Shown in pieces: positions 34,235 to 43,007 of a stretch of DNA of 52,892 nucleotides. Below the pieces are notes generated by a model that was given only the letters and a program-made list of their open reading frames with translations, was not told the DNA's origin and did not search any database. Numbering within the stretch: the stretch's first letter is position 1; each line of letters starts with the position of its first letter. Origin of the DNA: JANYBV01 sp043763155 (lineage in GTDB: Bacteria > Pseudomonadota > Alphaproteobacteria > Rickettsiales > SXRF01); contig JAYULW010000007.1 of NCBI GenBank assembly GCA_043763155.1, positions 1-52,892 on the forward strand, written 5' to 3'. Position numbers and translations under genes: made by a program.

Positions 34235-34999
34235 TTAACGTACAAAAACCCAATTTTCCGCCGTGGAAAGCGCAGGCGTGAAATGGTACCCGCCAGCAGT
34301 GAACTTTTTCAAGCCCTCCACATCCATAAGCTGCTGTTTAATAACATAATCATCCATCATCCCCCGTGCTTTCTTCGCATGGATGCCAATAATCTTCAAC
34401 GCACCCTTCTGTTTTTCCTTAAACACAATGTGAATGAGTCGTCCGTCGAGCAGTTTGGGTTTCACCGAATGGAAATATTCCTCCGATGCCAGGTTCACCA
34501 AAACGCCCCCCTTCACCTTCGCCAGATCGTCGTTCAAAAACCCGGTAATTTTGTCTCCCCAAAACTGGTAAAGGTCTTTCGCCTTTTTCACTTTGAGCGA
34601 CGTCCCCATCTCCAGCCGGTACGCCTGCATCAAATCCAGAGGCCTTAACACGCCGTATAATCCCGACAGGATTCGCACATGTTCTTGCGCGAATGTTAAC
34701 TCCTTCTTGGAATAGCCGGATATATCCATTGGCGCATACACATCCCCCTTGAATGTGAACAAGACAGGCCGGGCATTATTCCGTGTAAACGGCGTAGCAA
34801 AATTTTCAAATCTTGCCACATTCATAGCCGATAATTTATCACTTATTCCCATAAGTTGTGAAAGTTTTGCACTGGAATAATTCCGCAAAATTTTTACCAG
34901 CTCCCCCGCCTCTCCCAGCCCCCGCGGCTGCGTCACGGATACATCCGGCAACACACTCTCCAAATCCAGCGTTTTCGACGGCGATAACACCAATAACAT
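34235..34999 (-). CDS. yaaA: YaaA-family peroxide stress protein
   Basis: A 254-residue protein of the YaaA (DUF328) family, which in E. coli limits free iron and oxidative DNA damage under peroxide stress. The opening LLVLSPSKTLD is the family signature. Other typical stretches are FTFKGDVYAPMD, ILSGLYGVLRPLDLMQAYRLEMG and NLASEEYFHSV. An AAGGA lies 8-9 bases before the ATG. The upstream region is the AT-rich, G-poor stretch described separately. Confidence 0.95.
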   Translation of the reverse strand: MLLVLSPSKTLDLESVLPDVSVTQPRGLGEAGELVKILRNYSSAKLSQLMGISDKLSAMNVARFENFATPFTRNNARPVLFTFKGDVYAPMDISGYSKKELTFAQEHVRILSGLYGVLRPLDLMQAYRLEMGTSLKVKKAKDLYQFWGDKITGFLNDDLAKVKGGVLVNLASEEYFHSVKPKLLDGRLIHIVFKEKQKGALKIIGIHAKKARGMMDDYVIKQQLMDVEGLKKFTAGGYHFTPALSTAENWVFVR

Positions 35000-35692
35000 A
35001 TTATATTTCCTTATAAATATGACAAAAAATACTCAAAAAACCTAAAAACGCACCAAAATCGTAAATTTTAGCTCCAAAATCAACCATAATTTACCATTTC
35101 ACCCATTAACGCTACAATCCTCTTTACCACCCATCCCTTAACAAAACTGCATTAACCATGCCCCTTCAAAAACCCAGCTACCTTTTCCCTCAACACCTCA
35201 AAAACATAGCTTCAAACATATATTTTTTCCTCAAAAATTAATTTTAAAAAATAACCATAAAAATCATAAATTTATTTAGTCTGACAAAGCTAAAACAAAG
35301 TTGATTTCGGAAACGTAACTGAACAGGAAAAATCTATATTTTTTCGTTCCGCTTCCCAAAATACCTTAGCCCCTCTCCCTACACCGTCAAAATCATTAAT
35401 ACCCCACTAAACCACCCTATTTCCTATCCGCCACAGCAATCATGCAAAACTTATTTTCTCAAAAACCAAACCGACTCATTAAAAAAGTAAAGACTATTCC
35501 TGATTTCAAACCACAATTCCCTAACGCAAAAACCGCGCAAACCCGCTTCCAGCCTCAATCGCGCGCGAAAAAGCTTCCCGGCCCCAAAAATCAGGAATCC
35601 AAACAATAAACTGAAAATAAAATGAAAAATGCACAAAAATAGTGCAATCATTCCGGCTATTTTGGCCCGATCCTGCGTGCGCAGGGGCCATA
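35000..35692. other. AT-rich intergenic region with extreme strand skew, no convincing gene
   Basis: About 690 bp between yaaA and the ymdB-like gene. The plus strand is strikingly poor in G: in 35041-35280 I count about 9 G against 67 C. Long A and T runs occur near 35221-35280 and 35335-35345. Short frames on the minus strand (35451-35651 and 35521-35760) have no good ribosome site and change character along their length, so I do not call them. I see no tRNA, insertion sequence or CRISPR. It may hold the yaaA promoter, a decayed gene or an unrecognised RNA. Confidence 0.6.
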
Positions 35693-36499
35693 TTAGCGCG
35701 CTCCAAGTGCCTTAGGCAGCTGGATGGCCTCACAGGAAACTGCAAGCCCCGTAGCGTCATCGGTTTCCACCAGCAGGCCGCACAGCGTCCCCGGACCGCT
35801 CGCCGGTTCCAGCCGGATCTTTGTCATCTTAGTCAGGAACCGCTCCAGCGGGGCCTCGTTTTTGAACCCGATCACTCCCTGGTAATCGCCGCACATGCCC
35901 GCATCGGTCTGGTAACCGGTTTTCTTGGGCAAAATCCGGGCATCTTGTGTCGGCACATGCGTGTGGCTACCCACCACCATGCTCACCCGCCCGTCAAGAT
36001 ACTGACCCATAGCCATTTTTTCTGAAGTCGCCTCCGCGTGCATGTCCACGATGATGGCTTGCACCCCACCGCCCAGCTTCGCGTTCTGCAAAATCCGGTC
36101 GGCACAGGCAAAAGGACATTCGGCATGCTCCTTATGGAACACCTGCCCTAGCAGATGAAGCACCATCACCTTCTTACCTGTGACAGTCGTATAAATCCCG
36201 TGCCCCGTCCCTGGGGTCCGTTCGGGAAAATTCTGGGGCCGCAGCAACCGTTTTTCGGACGCTAAGTACGGCACAATATCTTTCTGGTCCCAGATATGGT
36301 CCCCCCCGGTCACCACATTGGCCCCGGCCTCAAAAAAATCTTTGCACAACGCGGGCGTAATCCCAAAACCCGCCGCCGCGTTATCGCCATTGACCACAAT
36401 GAAATCCAGCCCCCATTCGCGCCTGAGCTTGGGCAAATGCTCCACCACCACGTCGCGGCCCGCACGCCCCACCACATCACCACAGAAAAATAACTTCAT
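35693..36499 (-). CDS. YmdB-like metallophosphoesterase
   Basis: A 268-residue binuclear metallophosphoesterase of the TIGR00282/YmdB family; the Bacillus member hydrolyses 2',3'-cyclic nucleotides. Metal ligands are visible in FFCGDVVGRAGRD, VVNGDNAAAGFGI, GGDHIWD, VDMHAEATSEK and GSHTHVPTQD. The length is typical. The start overlaps the stop of fau in an ATGA arrangement, so it is translated in the fau transcript. Confidence 0.93.
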   Translation of the reverse strand: MKLFFCGDVVGRAGRDVVVEHLPKLRREWGLDFIVVNGDNAAAGFGITPALCKDFFEAGANVVTGGDHIWDQKDIVPYLASEKRLLRPQNFPERTPGTGHGIYTTVTGKKVMVLHLLGQVFHKEHAECPFACADRILQNAKLGGGVQAIIVDMHAEATSEKMAMGQYLDGRVSMVVGSHTHVPTQDARILPKKTGYQTDAGMCGDYQGVIGFKNEAPLERFLTKMTKIRLEPASGPGTLCGLLVETDDATGLAVSCEAIQLPKALGAR

Positions 36500-37077
36500 A
36501 TTCCAGCACCTTGATCAAAACGGATGATTTCTTTATCGGTCACAATCATATCCATCTTCTGGTCGTGCGCGCCCGTGGGAATGGCCTCCACCTCTTGCTG
36601 GCTGTACCCAACCCCCACCACCTGCACCGGTTCCCCCATGGCTTTCAGCCGTGCAATGGTCCGGTCATAATACCCCGCCCCATACCCCAGCCGATGCCCC
36701 GCCCGGTCAAACGCCACCAGCGGCACCAAAATCACTCCCGGCCTGAACACCGGAACCCCCGCCGGAGGAATGGGAATACCATACCGGCCTTTTTCCAGTT
36801 CTTCCCCCAAGCGCCACCGCCGGAAATAAAGCGGCTTATCGGCCGCCTCAATCACCGGCAAACATAAACTCTGCCCGCGCTCGGCCAGCAGCTGCATGGC
36901 GGGCTGCACATCCAGCTCGCCGCGAAACGGAACATACCCCGCAACCACCGCCTGTGGCGGCGCCGCCTGCAAAAGCGCCTGCGCGCACAGCTCCGCCGCG
37001 CGCAGGCGAACCTCAGGGCGAATGCGCTCCCGCGTCGCAAGATACTCAATTCGAATAGTATTTTTATCAGTCTGCAA
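36496..37077 (-). CDS. fau: 5-formyltetrahydrofolate cyclo-ligase
   Basis: A 193-residue enzyme (YgfA/MTHFS) that uses ATP to convert 5-formyltetrahydrofolate to methenyltetrahydrofolate. The family motif is VPLVAFDRAGHRLGYGAGYYDR, and the substrate-side segment KGRYGIPIPP is present. The start is TTG at 37075-37077: no in-frame ATG fits, and an AGGAAG element lies about 9 bases upstream. It lies directly downstream of the 6S RNA gene, as in many proteobacteria, and may be read from the same transcript. Confidence 0.93.
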   Translation of the reverse strand: MQTDKNTIRIEYLATRERIRPEVRLRAAELCAQALLQAAPPQAVVAGYVPFRGELDVQPAMQLLAERGQSLCLPVIEAADKPLYFRRWRLGEELEKGRYGIPIPPAGVPVFRPGVILVPLVAFDRAGHRLGYGAGYYDRTIARLKAMGEPVQVVGVGYSQQEVEAIPTGAHDQKMDMIVTDKEIIRFDQGAGI

Positions 37078-37144
37078 ACGAAAAATCTTCCTGCCCAGTC
37101 AAAAACACGGGCCAGCATAGCAAGGAATTGCCCGGATACGAGCA

Positions 37145-37320
37145 AAAAACCTTGAAACTGCTATGGAGGGGGGCAAAGGTGAGGTGAACGGAACCACCAT
37201 GGCCGTCGGTTGAACAAGTCGCATTCGACCCGTAAGTTCAGGTGGGCGCCATATGTGCAAGGACAGGTCCCGGCCAGTGACAGCTCCCAAAAGATAAGAG
37301 TATCGGTCCAAGGAACAATG
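37145..37320 (-). ncRNA. ssrS: 6S RNA
   Basis: The 280-bp gap between zapA and fau on the minus strand holds a sequence with the alphaproteobacterial 6S layout: TTGTTCCTTGG near the 5' end, GGGAGCTGTC, then GGCGCCCACCTGAA, TTGTTCAACCGACGGCC and CTTTGCCCCCC. The closing stem pairs CCTTG near the 5' end with CAAGG at the 3' end, followed by six T. 6S RNA mimics an open promoter and sequesters sigma-70 RNA polymerase. The zapA-ssrS-fau position is conserved in proteobacteria. Ends are estimated to within about 10 nt. Confidence 0.82.
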
Positions 37321-37357
37321 TACCTAACGTACCGAGCAGAACCGTTCAGCTAGGATA

Positions 37358-37735
37358 CTAGCGTATTTCCACCTGATCTGCAATCTTTTCGATACGCTGC
37401 GCGATTTCTTCAAGCGTGGTGGCCATGGCGTGTTCAATTTCCACCATCCGCTCTTCCTGCCCTAGCTTCTTATCGTCGCCCACAAGGCTTGCAAGCCGCT
37501 GTACTTCCTCGGTAATTTCTTGGTTTTCGCGCTTATTCTCCACCACCTCATCGGCCATCATCAGCGCCGCCATCAGCAGCGCCATGCCTTCGCCGGGGTT
37601 CGTGCCCATGCCGCGCACCAGCGCCCGTATCCGGTCGTCAATTTCGTCAGCCAGCATCCGCAGATGGTCTTCCTGCCCGTCATCGCAAGCAACGTCATAT
37701 TGCCGGGCATTAATCCGCAGACTTACTAAAGCCAT
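37358..37735 (-). CDS. zapA: cell division protein ZapA
   Basis: A 125-residue ZapA, which bundles FtsZ filaments at midcell. The N-terminal globular part begins VSLRINARQYDVACDDGQE and continues LRMLADEIDDRI. The C-terminal half is a long acidic coiled coil (about residues 55-120). I chose the ATG at 37733-37735, where the family's conserved strand starts; a longer in-frame start at 37792 adds a non-conserved leader. 6S RNA follows about 40 bp after the stop. Confidence 0.93.
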   Translation of the reverse strand: MALVSLRINARQYDVACDDGQEDHLRMLADEIDDRIRALVRGMGTNPGEGMALLMAALMMADEVVENKRENQEITEEVQRLASLVGDDKKLGQEERMVEIEHAMATTLEEIAQRIEKIADQVEIR

Positions 37736-37873
37736 AAAATCCTTAGAATTTTTAGTTATTGTTGAGCAGCTTAATGCACCACCGTGCAACAATGCAACGA
37801 AAATATCTGCTTACGGGGTAATTGTCACAATTCTTTAAACCAATAACCCCCTTTTTCCAGCTACAGTAATACC

Positions 37874-39334
37874 ATGGCCGAAACAACCGAACTACGCACC
37901 AAGATCAGCACGCAGGTAATGGACACCGCCAAAGACCAGGTGGCCCGTAAGCTCATCCAGAATTGGGATAACCTGACCCAGGTCATGCCCACCCTTCCTG
38001 CCAAGCCCCCCACCGCCGCCGAAATGATGGGCGACCCCAAAGCCCCCGAAGGCAGCCTCGCCCGCATGGGTATCGCAGGCCAGCTGATCATGAACCGCGA
38101 AACCAAAATCGGTGGTGTGGATTTAAAGCTCGAAAAGCTCGATGAAACGCTCGACGAATACGTCAAAAATTTTAGCGCCGCCATTCCCGGCCTGGAGAAT
38201 ATGCGCAACTCCATCGGCAGGGTGCAGGAAATCATCCCCACTAAAGACGCCCTGAACGAAATCACCGATGCCACCATGCGCGGTGTGCAAAGCCAGCAGG
38301 GCACCGGCAACAAGATCATGAGCTTTCTCTCGGCAGCCTTCAGCTGGATCGTCTCGCTCATCTCCTCCCTCTTCACGGGCGAAAAAGCCCTGAGCTTCTC
38401 CGAAGCCATGGCCCAAACCGCCGCCCCCGGTGTGCGCGACGCCGTCAAAGGCGAACTTCAGGCCCTCGCCAACGACCCCACCAAAAAATCCTCAAAGCTT
38501 TTAAAGCTGCAGGATGCCAACGGCAAAAGCGCCATAGATACTATCGGCGATAGGGCCTACAGCGAAACCTACACGGAGCTGGGCGCAACCCCGCCCGCAC
38601 CCGCTAAAGGCGCCGTGCAGCTCCCCAAACTCGAAGATGTCAAACCCGAAGCCTTCGACCGCGGCATGGTGCGCTCCATCATCGTAGACCAGATCAAAAA
38701 CCCGCCGCCCGTCAAAGGCGTGGCCCAGCCCACCCTTAGCGACCAGATTTTCAAAGAGCTGCAAACCGGCCGCGACGCCATGAAAAAAGACGCGAATATC
38801 GTTGTGCGCTTCTTTATGCCGACCGACGTAAAACTCAAATTGGCCGCCGACAAAATGGCCAATAATATCGCAAACACCGTCAGCGACCGCCTGTCCGACC
38901 CCGCCTTCGCCAAAAAGGTGGTTTCCGGCGGCAAGGATGGCAACGCGCTGGGCAAAGAAGAATTCGGCAAGCTCATGGCCGACGAGGTCGTCGCCGAAAT
39001 GAAAAAAGCAGTGGCCGACGGAACCCTCACCTTACCCATGGACCTCGATGGCAAAACCAAAGACGCCAAGGGCAAAGAAACGACCTTCGGTGATATAATG
39101 AAAACCCAGATCGCAGCCCAGGTGGGCGAGCGCTATGAAGAAATGAAGCCCGCCCTGCTCGTCATCGGCGCGCAGGAACCCGTAAAAGTCACCAGCACCG
39201 CCAAAACGCCCGGCACGCTTGTAAGCCGCATAGATGTGGGCGTAACCGGTGGCCGCGAAACCAGCCACAAAGACCTCGGCGGCTTCGCCCCCCAAGGCAG
39301 CGCCGGCACCGGCCGCGGCATGGAACTTACCTAA
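37874..39334 (+). CDS. uncharacterised 486-aa helical protein with one central hydrophobic segment
   Basis: No family is recognised. The sequence is rich in Ala, Lys, Glu and Asp and mainly helical. A single hydrophobic stretch at about residues 142-160 (FLSAAFSWIVSLISSLF) could be an amphipathic or membrane helix. Pro/Ala-rich linkers occur near 42-55 and 238-248. There is no signal peptide. No Shine-Dalgarno precedes the ATG, and TACAGT ends 7 bases before it, so the message might be leaderless, although no good -35 box is seen. It is divergent from zapA and abuts the convergent esterase gene by one base. Confidence 0.75.
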   Translation: MAETTELRTKISTQVMDTAKDQVARKLIQNWDNLTQVMPTLPAKPPTAAEMMGDPKAPEGSLARMGIAGQLIMNRETKIGGVDLKLEKLDETLDEYVKNFSAAIPGLENMRNSIGRVQEIIPTKDALNEITDATMRGVQSQQGTGNKIMSFLSAAFSWIVSLISSLFTGEKALSFSEAMAQTAAPGVRDAVKGELQALANDPTKKSSKLLKLQDANGKSAIDTIGDRAYSETYTELGATPPAPAKGAVQLPKLEDVKPEAFDRGMVRSIIVDQIKNPPPVKGVAQPTLSDQIFKELQTGRDAMKKDANIVVRFFMPTDVKLKLAADKMANNIANTVSDRLSDPAFAKKVVSGGKDGNALGKEEFGKLMADEVVAEMKKAVADGTLTLPMDLDGKTKDAKGKETTFGDIMKTQIAAQVGERYEEMKPALLVIGAQEPVKVTSTAKTPGTLVSRIDVGVTGGRETSHKDLGGFAPQGSAGTGRGMELT

Positions 39335-39335
39335 C

Positions 39336-40001
39336 TTATTTTACGTGCTTCTTTAAGAACGCATTCGCCGCGCGAATCCCGTCCATGTCAATGCTATGGC
39401 CCAAAAATGGCCGCGCATGCACTTCCACATCCACCCCTTGCGCCTTCAGGCTTTCCACCGCGTGCTTTTGCGCGGCAAACGGCACCACGTCATCGGCTTC
39501 CCCGTGAATCAGGCAAATCGGCGGCTTGGCCTTAATCTCCGAAGCCAGCACCTCCGCCCCCACCAGCGCGCCTGAGAACCCCACCACTGCCGCAATCTGC
39601 GGTTCGCGGCGCAGCGCCAGATGCAGCGCCGTCATCGTTCCTTGCGAAAACCCGATCAGGATCAGCTTGCTGTCATCCAGCTGCAAATCATGCAGCGCGT
39701 GGTCAATAAAGTGATTGAGAATATCCACCGCCTTATTCGCTCCCTCCAGCATATGCTGGGGCTGGCGGTCGGTCAGCGAAAACCACTGATACCCGTACGG
39801 GTTCACTTCACACACGAACGGCGCGTTGGGCGCCACGAAAATCGCATCCGGCAGCGTCGCCGAAAATTCATCGGCCAGATCAATCATGTTCGGGCCGTCC
39901 GCGCCCCACCCATGCAGCAAAAGCACCAGCTGTTTCGCCGGGCCACCCGAAGCAGGCCTGCGTGCGGGGCCGGAAATATGCGGCAAAGAATGATCGTGCA
40001 T
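39336..40001 (-). CDS. alpha/beta-hydrolase, phospholipase/carboxylesterase family
   Basis: A 221-residue esterase of the carboxylesterase/phospholipase group. The oxyanion strand is LLLHGWGADG, the nucleophile is the Ser in GFSQGT, the Asp is in GEADDVVPF and the His in LGHSID. The chosen ATG at 39999-40001 has AAGGA about 9 bases upstream; a longer frame to 40028 lacks one. There is no signal peptide, so it is cytoplasmic. Its natural substrate is unknown. It is divergent from polA. Confidence 0.9.
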   Translation of the reverse strand: MHDHSLPHISGPARRPASGGPAKQLVLLLHGWGADGPNMIDLADEFSATLPDAIFVAPNAPFVCEVNPYGYQWFSLTDRQPQHMLEGANKAVDILNHFIDHALHDLQLDDSKLILIGFSQGTMTALHLALRREPQIAAVVGFSGALVGAEVLASEIKAKPPICLIHGEADDVVPFAAQKHAVESLKAQGVDVEVHARPFLGHSIDMDGIRAANAFLKKHVK

Positions 40002-40081
40002 GGGAAGTATCCTTTCGTTGTGATGCAATATCTATATTTTTATAGCCCAGCGGGTCAAGCATCATATATAACCAGTCCCCT

Positions 40082-42916
40082 ATGACTAAACGCCTCTACC
40101 TCATTGATGGCTCCGGCTTCATCTTCCGCGCCTACCACGCCCTTCCCCCGCTCAGCAACCCGCAAGGCGTGCCGGTTGGCGCGGTGTACGGTTTCGTGAA
40201 CATGCTCATGAAACTGCTGGAAAATAACAATCATGATTGCGTGGCCGTGGTCTTCGACGCCGCCCGCCACACCTTCCGCAACCGGATTTACGCCGAATAC
40301 AAAGCCCACCGCCCCCCTGCGCCCGACGACCTCATCCCCCAGTTCGCCCTCATCCGCGAAGCCACCGACGCCATGAACATTGCCCGCATTGAGCTGGACG
40401 ATTACGAAGCCGACGACATCATCGCCACCTACGCAACGATTGCGCAAACCGAAGGCACCGAAGTCACCATCGTCTCCTCCGACAAAGACCTGATGCAGCT
40501 CATCAGGCCCGGCGTCAGCATGTACGACGCCATGAAAAACAAAACCATCGGTGAGGCCGAAGTGCTGGAAAAATTCGGCGTAGCCCCCAATAAGGTATTA
40601 GAGGTGCAATCCCTCATCGGCGACAGCTCCGACAACGTCCCCGGCGTTCCCGGCATCGGCCCCAAAACCGCCGCCGAACTCATCACCCAGTTTAATACGC
40701 TCGAAGAATTGCTGGAGCGCGTGGCCGAAATCAAACAGCCCAAGCGCCGCGAAAGCCTCATCCAATACGCCGAGCAAGCCCGCATCTCCAAACAACTCAT
40801 CGCCCTCAAAACCGACGTTCCCCTGCCCCACTACGATAACCTCTGCAAGCGCGAGCTGGAGCCGGAAAAACTCTACGCCTTCCTCACCAAACAGGGCTTC
40901 AAATCCCTCGTGGGCCGCCTGCGCACCAAATATGAACTCCCCGAAACCCTGCCTGTCGAGGCCTACACGCCCGCCGAAACCACCCCCATCCGCAACACCA
41001 CCGCCTATGGCAGCACCCCCGCACCCAAAGCCGAAGCCCCCGCCCACGTCGAGAAAAACTACAGCATCCTGCGCACCGAAGCCGAACTCGCCCAGTGGAT
41101 AGACCGCGCAGCCGCCAAAGGCTTCGTCGCGTTCGACACCGAAACAACATCGGTGAGTGCCATGATCGCCGAACTCGTCGGCTTCTCACTATCTATGGAA
41201 CCCGGCATTGCTGCCTATGTGCCCCTCGCCCATGTCACGGGCAGCGCCGCACCCGCCCAGGGCAGCATGTTCGACGACACCCCCGCCACCGGCAAGTCGC
41301 TGGCCGAAGGCCAGATCCCCATGGATACCGCCCTTCGCCTCCTGAAACCCCTGCTCGAAGACGAATCCGTCCTCAAAATCGGCCACAACATCAAATACGA
41401 CCTCATGGTCATGCGCAATTGTGGCATCGCTATAAAGAGTGTCGAAGACAGCCAGCTCCTTTCTTACGTATTGCATGCGGGCGAACACGGCCACGGCATG
41501 GACGAACTCGCCCAGCTCTATTTGAATTACACCACCATCAGCTACAACGACGTCACCGGAACCGGCAAAGCCAAACTCCGCTTCGACGAAGTGGACATTG
41601 AAAAAGCAGCCACATACGCCGCCGAAGACGCCGACATCACCCTTCGCCTCTATAATCTTTTCAAACCTCAGGTTGTCGCCGAAAAGCTTTTAAGCGTGTA
41701 CGACGTCATGGAACGCCCCCTCATCCATGTGCTGGGAAACATGGAATATGCAGGCATCAAAGTGGACAAGGCCCAGCTCGTTGGCCTCTCCGCCGATTTC
41801 GCCGCCCGCATGGAAGAATATGTGCGCGATATTTACGCCCTCGCCGGAACCGAATTCAACGTCGGCTCCCCTAAACAGCTTGGCGAGATTTTGTTCGACA
41901 AAATGCAACTCCCCGGCGGCAAAAAATCCGCCAAAACCGGAGCCTACACCACCGACAGCGAAGTATTGGAATCCTTGGCCGAACAAGGCCACACCCTGCC
42001 CGCCAAAATCATCGAATGGCGCCAGCTCGCCAAGCTCAAAAGCACCTACACCGACGCGCTGGACAAGCAAATTGACCCCAAAACAGGCCGCGTCCATACC
42101 TGCTACTCCATGGCCATCGCAAGCACCGGGCGCTTAAGCTCCACCGACCCCAACCTGCAAAACATCCCCATCCGCACCATCGAGGGCAAAAAAATCCGTC
42201 AGGCCTTCATCTCCGAACCCGGCTTTTCCCTCCTCTCCGCCGATTATTCCCAGATCGAGCTGCGCCTGCTGGCCCACATCGCCGACATTCCCACACTGAA
42301 GGAAGCCTTCCGCGAAGGTCGCGACATCCACGCCATCACCGCCAGCCAGATGTTCGGCGTCGCCCTTGAAAACGTGGATTCGGACCTCCGCCGCAAAGCC
42401 AAAACCATCAATTTCGGCATCATCTACGGCATTTCCGCCCACGGCCTTGCCACCCGCTTAGGCATTGACCGCAAAGAAGCCGCCACCTACATCGAACATT
42501 ATTTCGCCCAATACCCCGGCATCAAAGCCTACATGGAAAAGGCCAAGGAAGAAGCCCGTGAGTTCGGCTACGTTACCACCCTGTTTGGCCGCCGTGTACA
42601 CTTGCCCGGCATCAAATCCGGCAACGGCGCGGTGCGCCAGTTCTCCGAGCGCGCCGCCATCAACGCCCCCCTGCAAGGCACCGCCGCCGACATCATCAAA
42701 CGCGCCATGGTGACGGCCGCCCGCAAAATCAAACCCATGGGCGACGATGTGCGTATGCTCTTGCAGGTCCACGACGAATTGGTCTTTGAAATCCGTGAAA
42801 ACGCCGTAGAAACCGCGCTCCCCCTCATCAAACAGTCCATGGAACAAGCTGCCGAGCTATCTGTGCCGCTCACCGTGGAAACCGGGGTCGGAAAGCATTG
42901 GGGCGACGCGCATTAG
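40082..42916 (+). CDS. polA: DNA polymerase I
   Basis: A 944-residue full-length enzyme with all three activities expected. The 5'-3' exonuclease occupies about residues 1-290 (LIDGSGFIFRAYHALP, DDYEADDIIATYA, GDSSDNVPGVPGIGPKTA). The 3'-5' proofreading domain appears intact: DTETTS, HNIKYD and YAAEDAD supply the acidic residues. The polymerase domain has ADYSQIELRLLAHI (motif A), RRKAKTINFGIIYG (motif B) and LQVHDELVFE (motif C). It works in Okazaki fragment maturation and repair. No strong Shine-Dalgarno is seen before the ATG. Confidence 0.97.
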   Translation: MTKRLYLIDGSGFIFRAYHALPPLSNPQGVPVGAVYGFVNMLMKLLENNNHDCVAVVFDAARHTFRNRIYAEYKAHRPPAPDDLIPQFALIREATDAMNIARIELDDYEADDIIATYATIAQTEGTEVTIVSSDKDLMQLIRPGVSMYDAMKNKTIGEAEVLEKFGVAPNKVLEVQSLIGDSSDNVPGVPGIGPKTAAELITQFNTLEELLERVAEIKQPKRRESLIQYAEQARISKQLIALKTDVPLPHYDNLCKRELEPEKLYAFLTKQGFKSLVGRLRTKYELPETLPVEAYTPAETTPIRNTTAYGSTPAPKAEAPAHVEKNYSILRTEAELAQWIDRAAAKGFVAFDTETTSVSAMIAELVGFSLSMEPGIAAYVPLAHVTGSAAPAQGSMFDDTPATGKSLAEGQIPMDTALRLLKPLLEDESVLKIGHNIKYDLMVMRNCGIAIKSVEDSQLLSYVLHAGEHGHGMDELAQLYLNYTTISYNDVTGTGKAKLRFDEVDIEKAATYAAEDADITLRLYNLFKPQVVAEKLLSVYDVMERPLIHVLGNMEYAGIKVDKAQLVGLSADFAARMEEYVRDIYALAGTEFNVGSPKQLGEILFDKMQLPGGKKSAKTGAYTTDSEVLESLAEQGHTLPAKIIEWRQLAKLKSTYTDALDKQIDPKTGRVHTCYSMAIASTGRLSSTDPNLQNIPIRTIEGKKIRQAFISEPGFSLLSADYSQIELRLLAHIADIPTLKEAFREGRDIHAITASQMFGVALENVDSDLRRKAKTINFGIIYGISAHGLATRLGIDRKEAATYIEHYFAQYPGIKAYMEKAKEEAREFGYVTTLFGRRVHLPGIKSGNGAVRQFSERAAINAPLQGTAADIIKRAMVTAARKIKPMGDDVRMLLQVHDELVFEIRENAVETALPLIKQSMEQAAELSVPLTVETGVGKHWGDAH

Positions 42917-43007
42917 CACTGGACTTGAGCGGATTTTCGTGGCAAATCATGTGGCTAATATATTACACCGCTGGACTATTTAGCGTTTCCTAAAGGATAA
43001 AAAAACA

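Noticed and set aside
35451..35760. Two short minus-strand frames in the AT-rich gap, one with a hydrophobic start
   Set aside because: Neither has a convincing ribosome site, their composition changes along the length, and they overlap each other in different frames.
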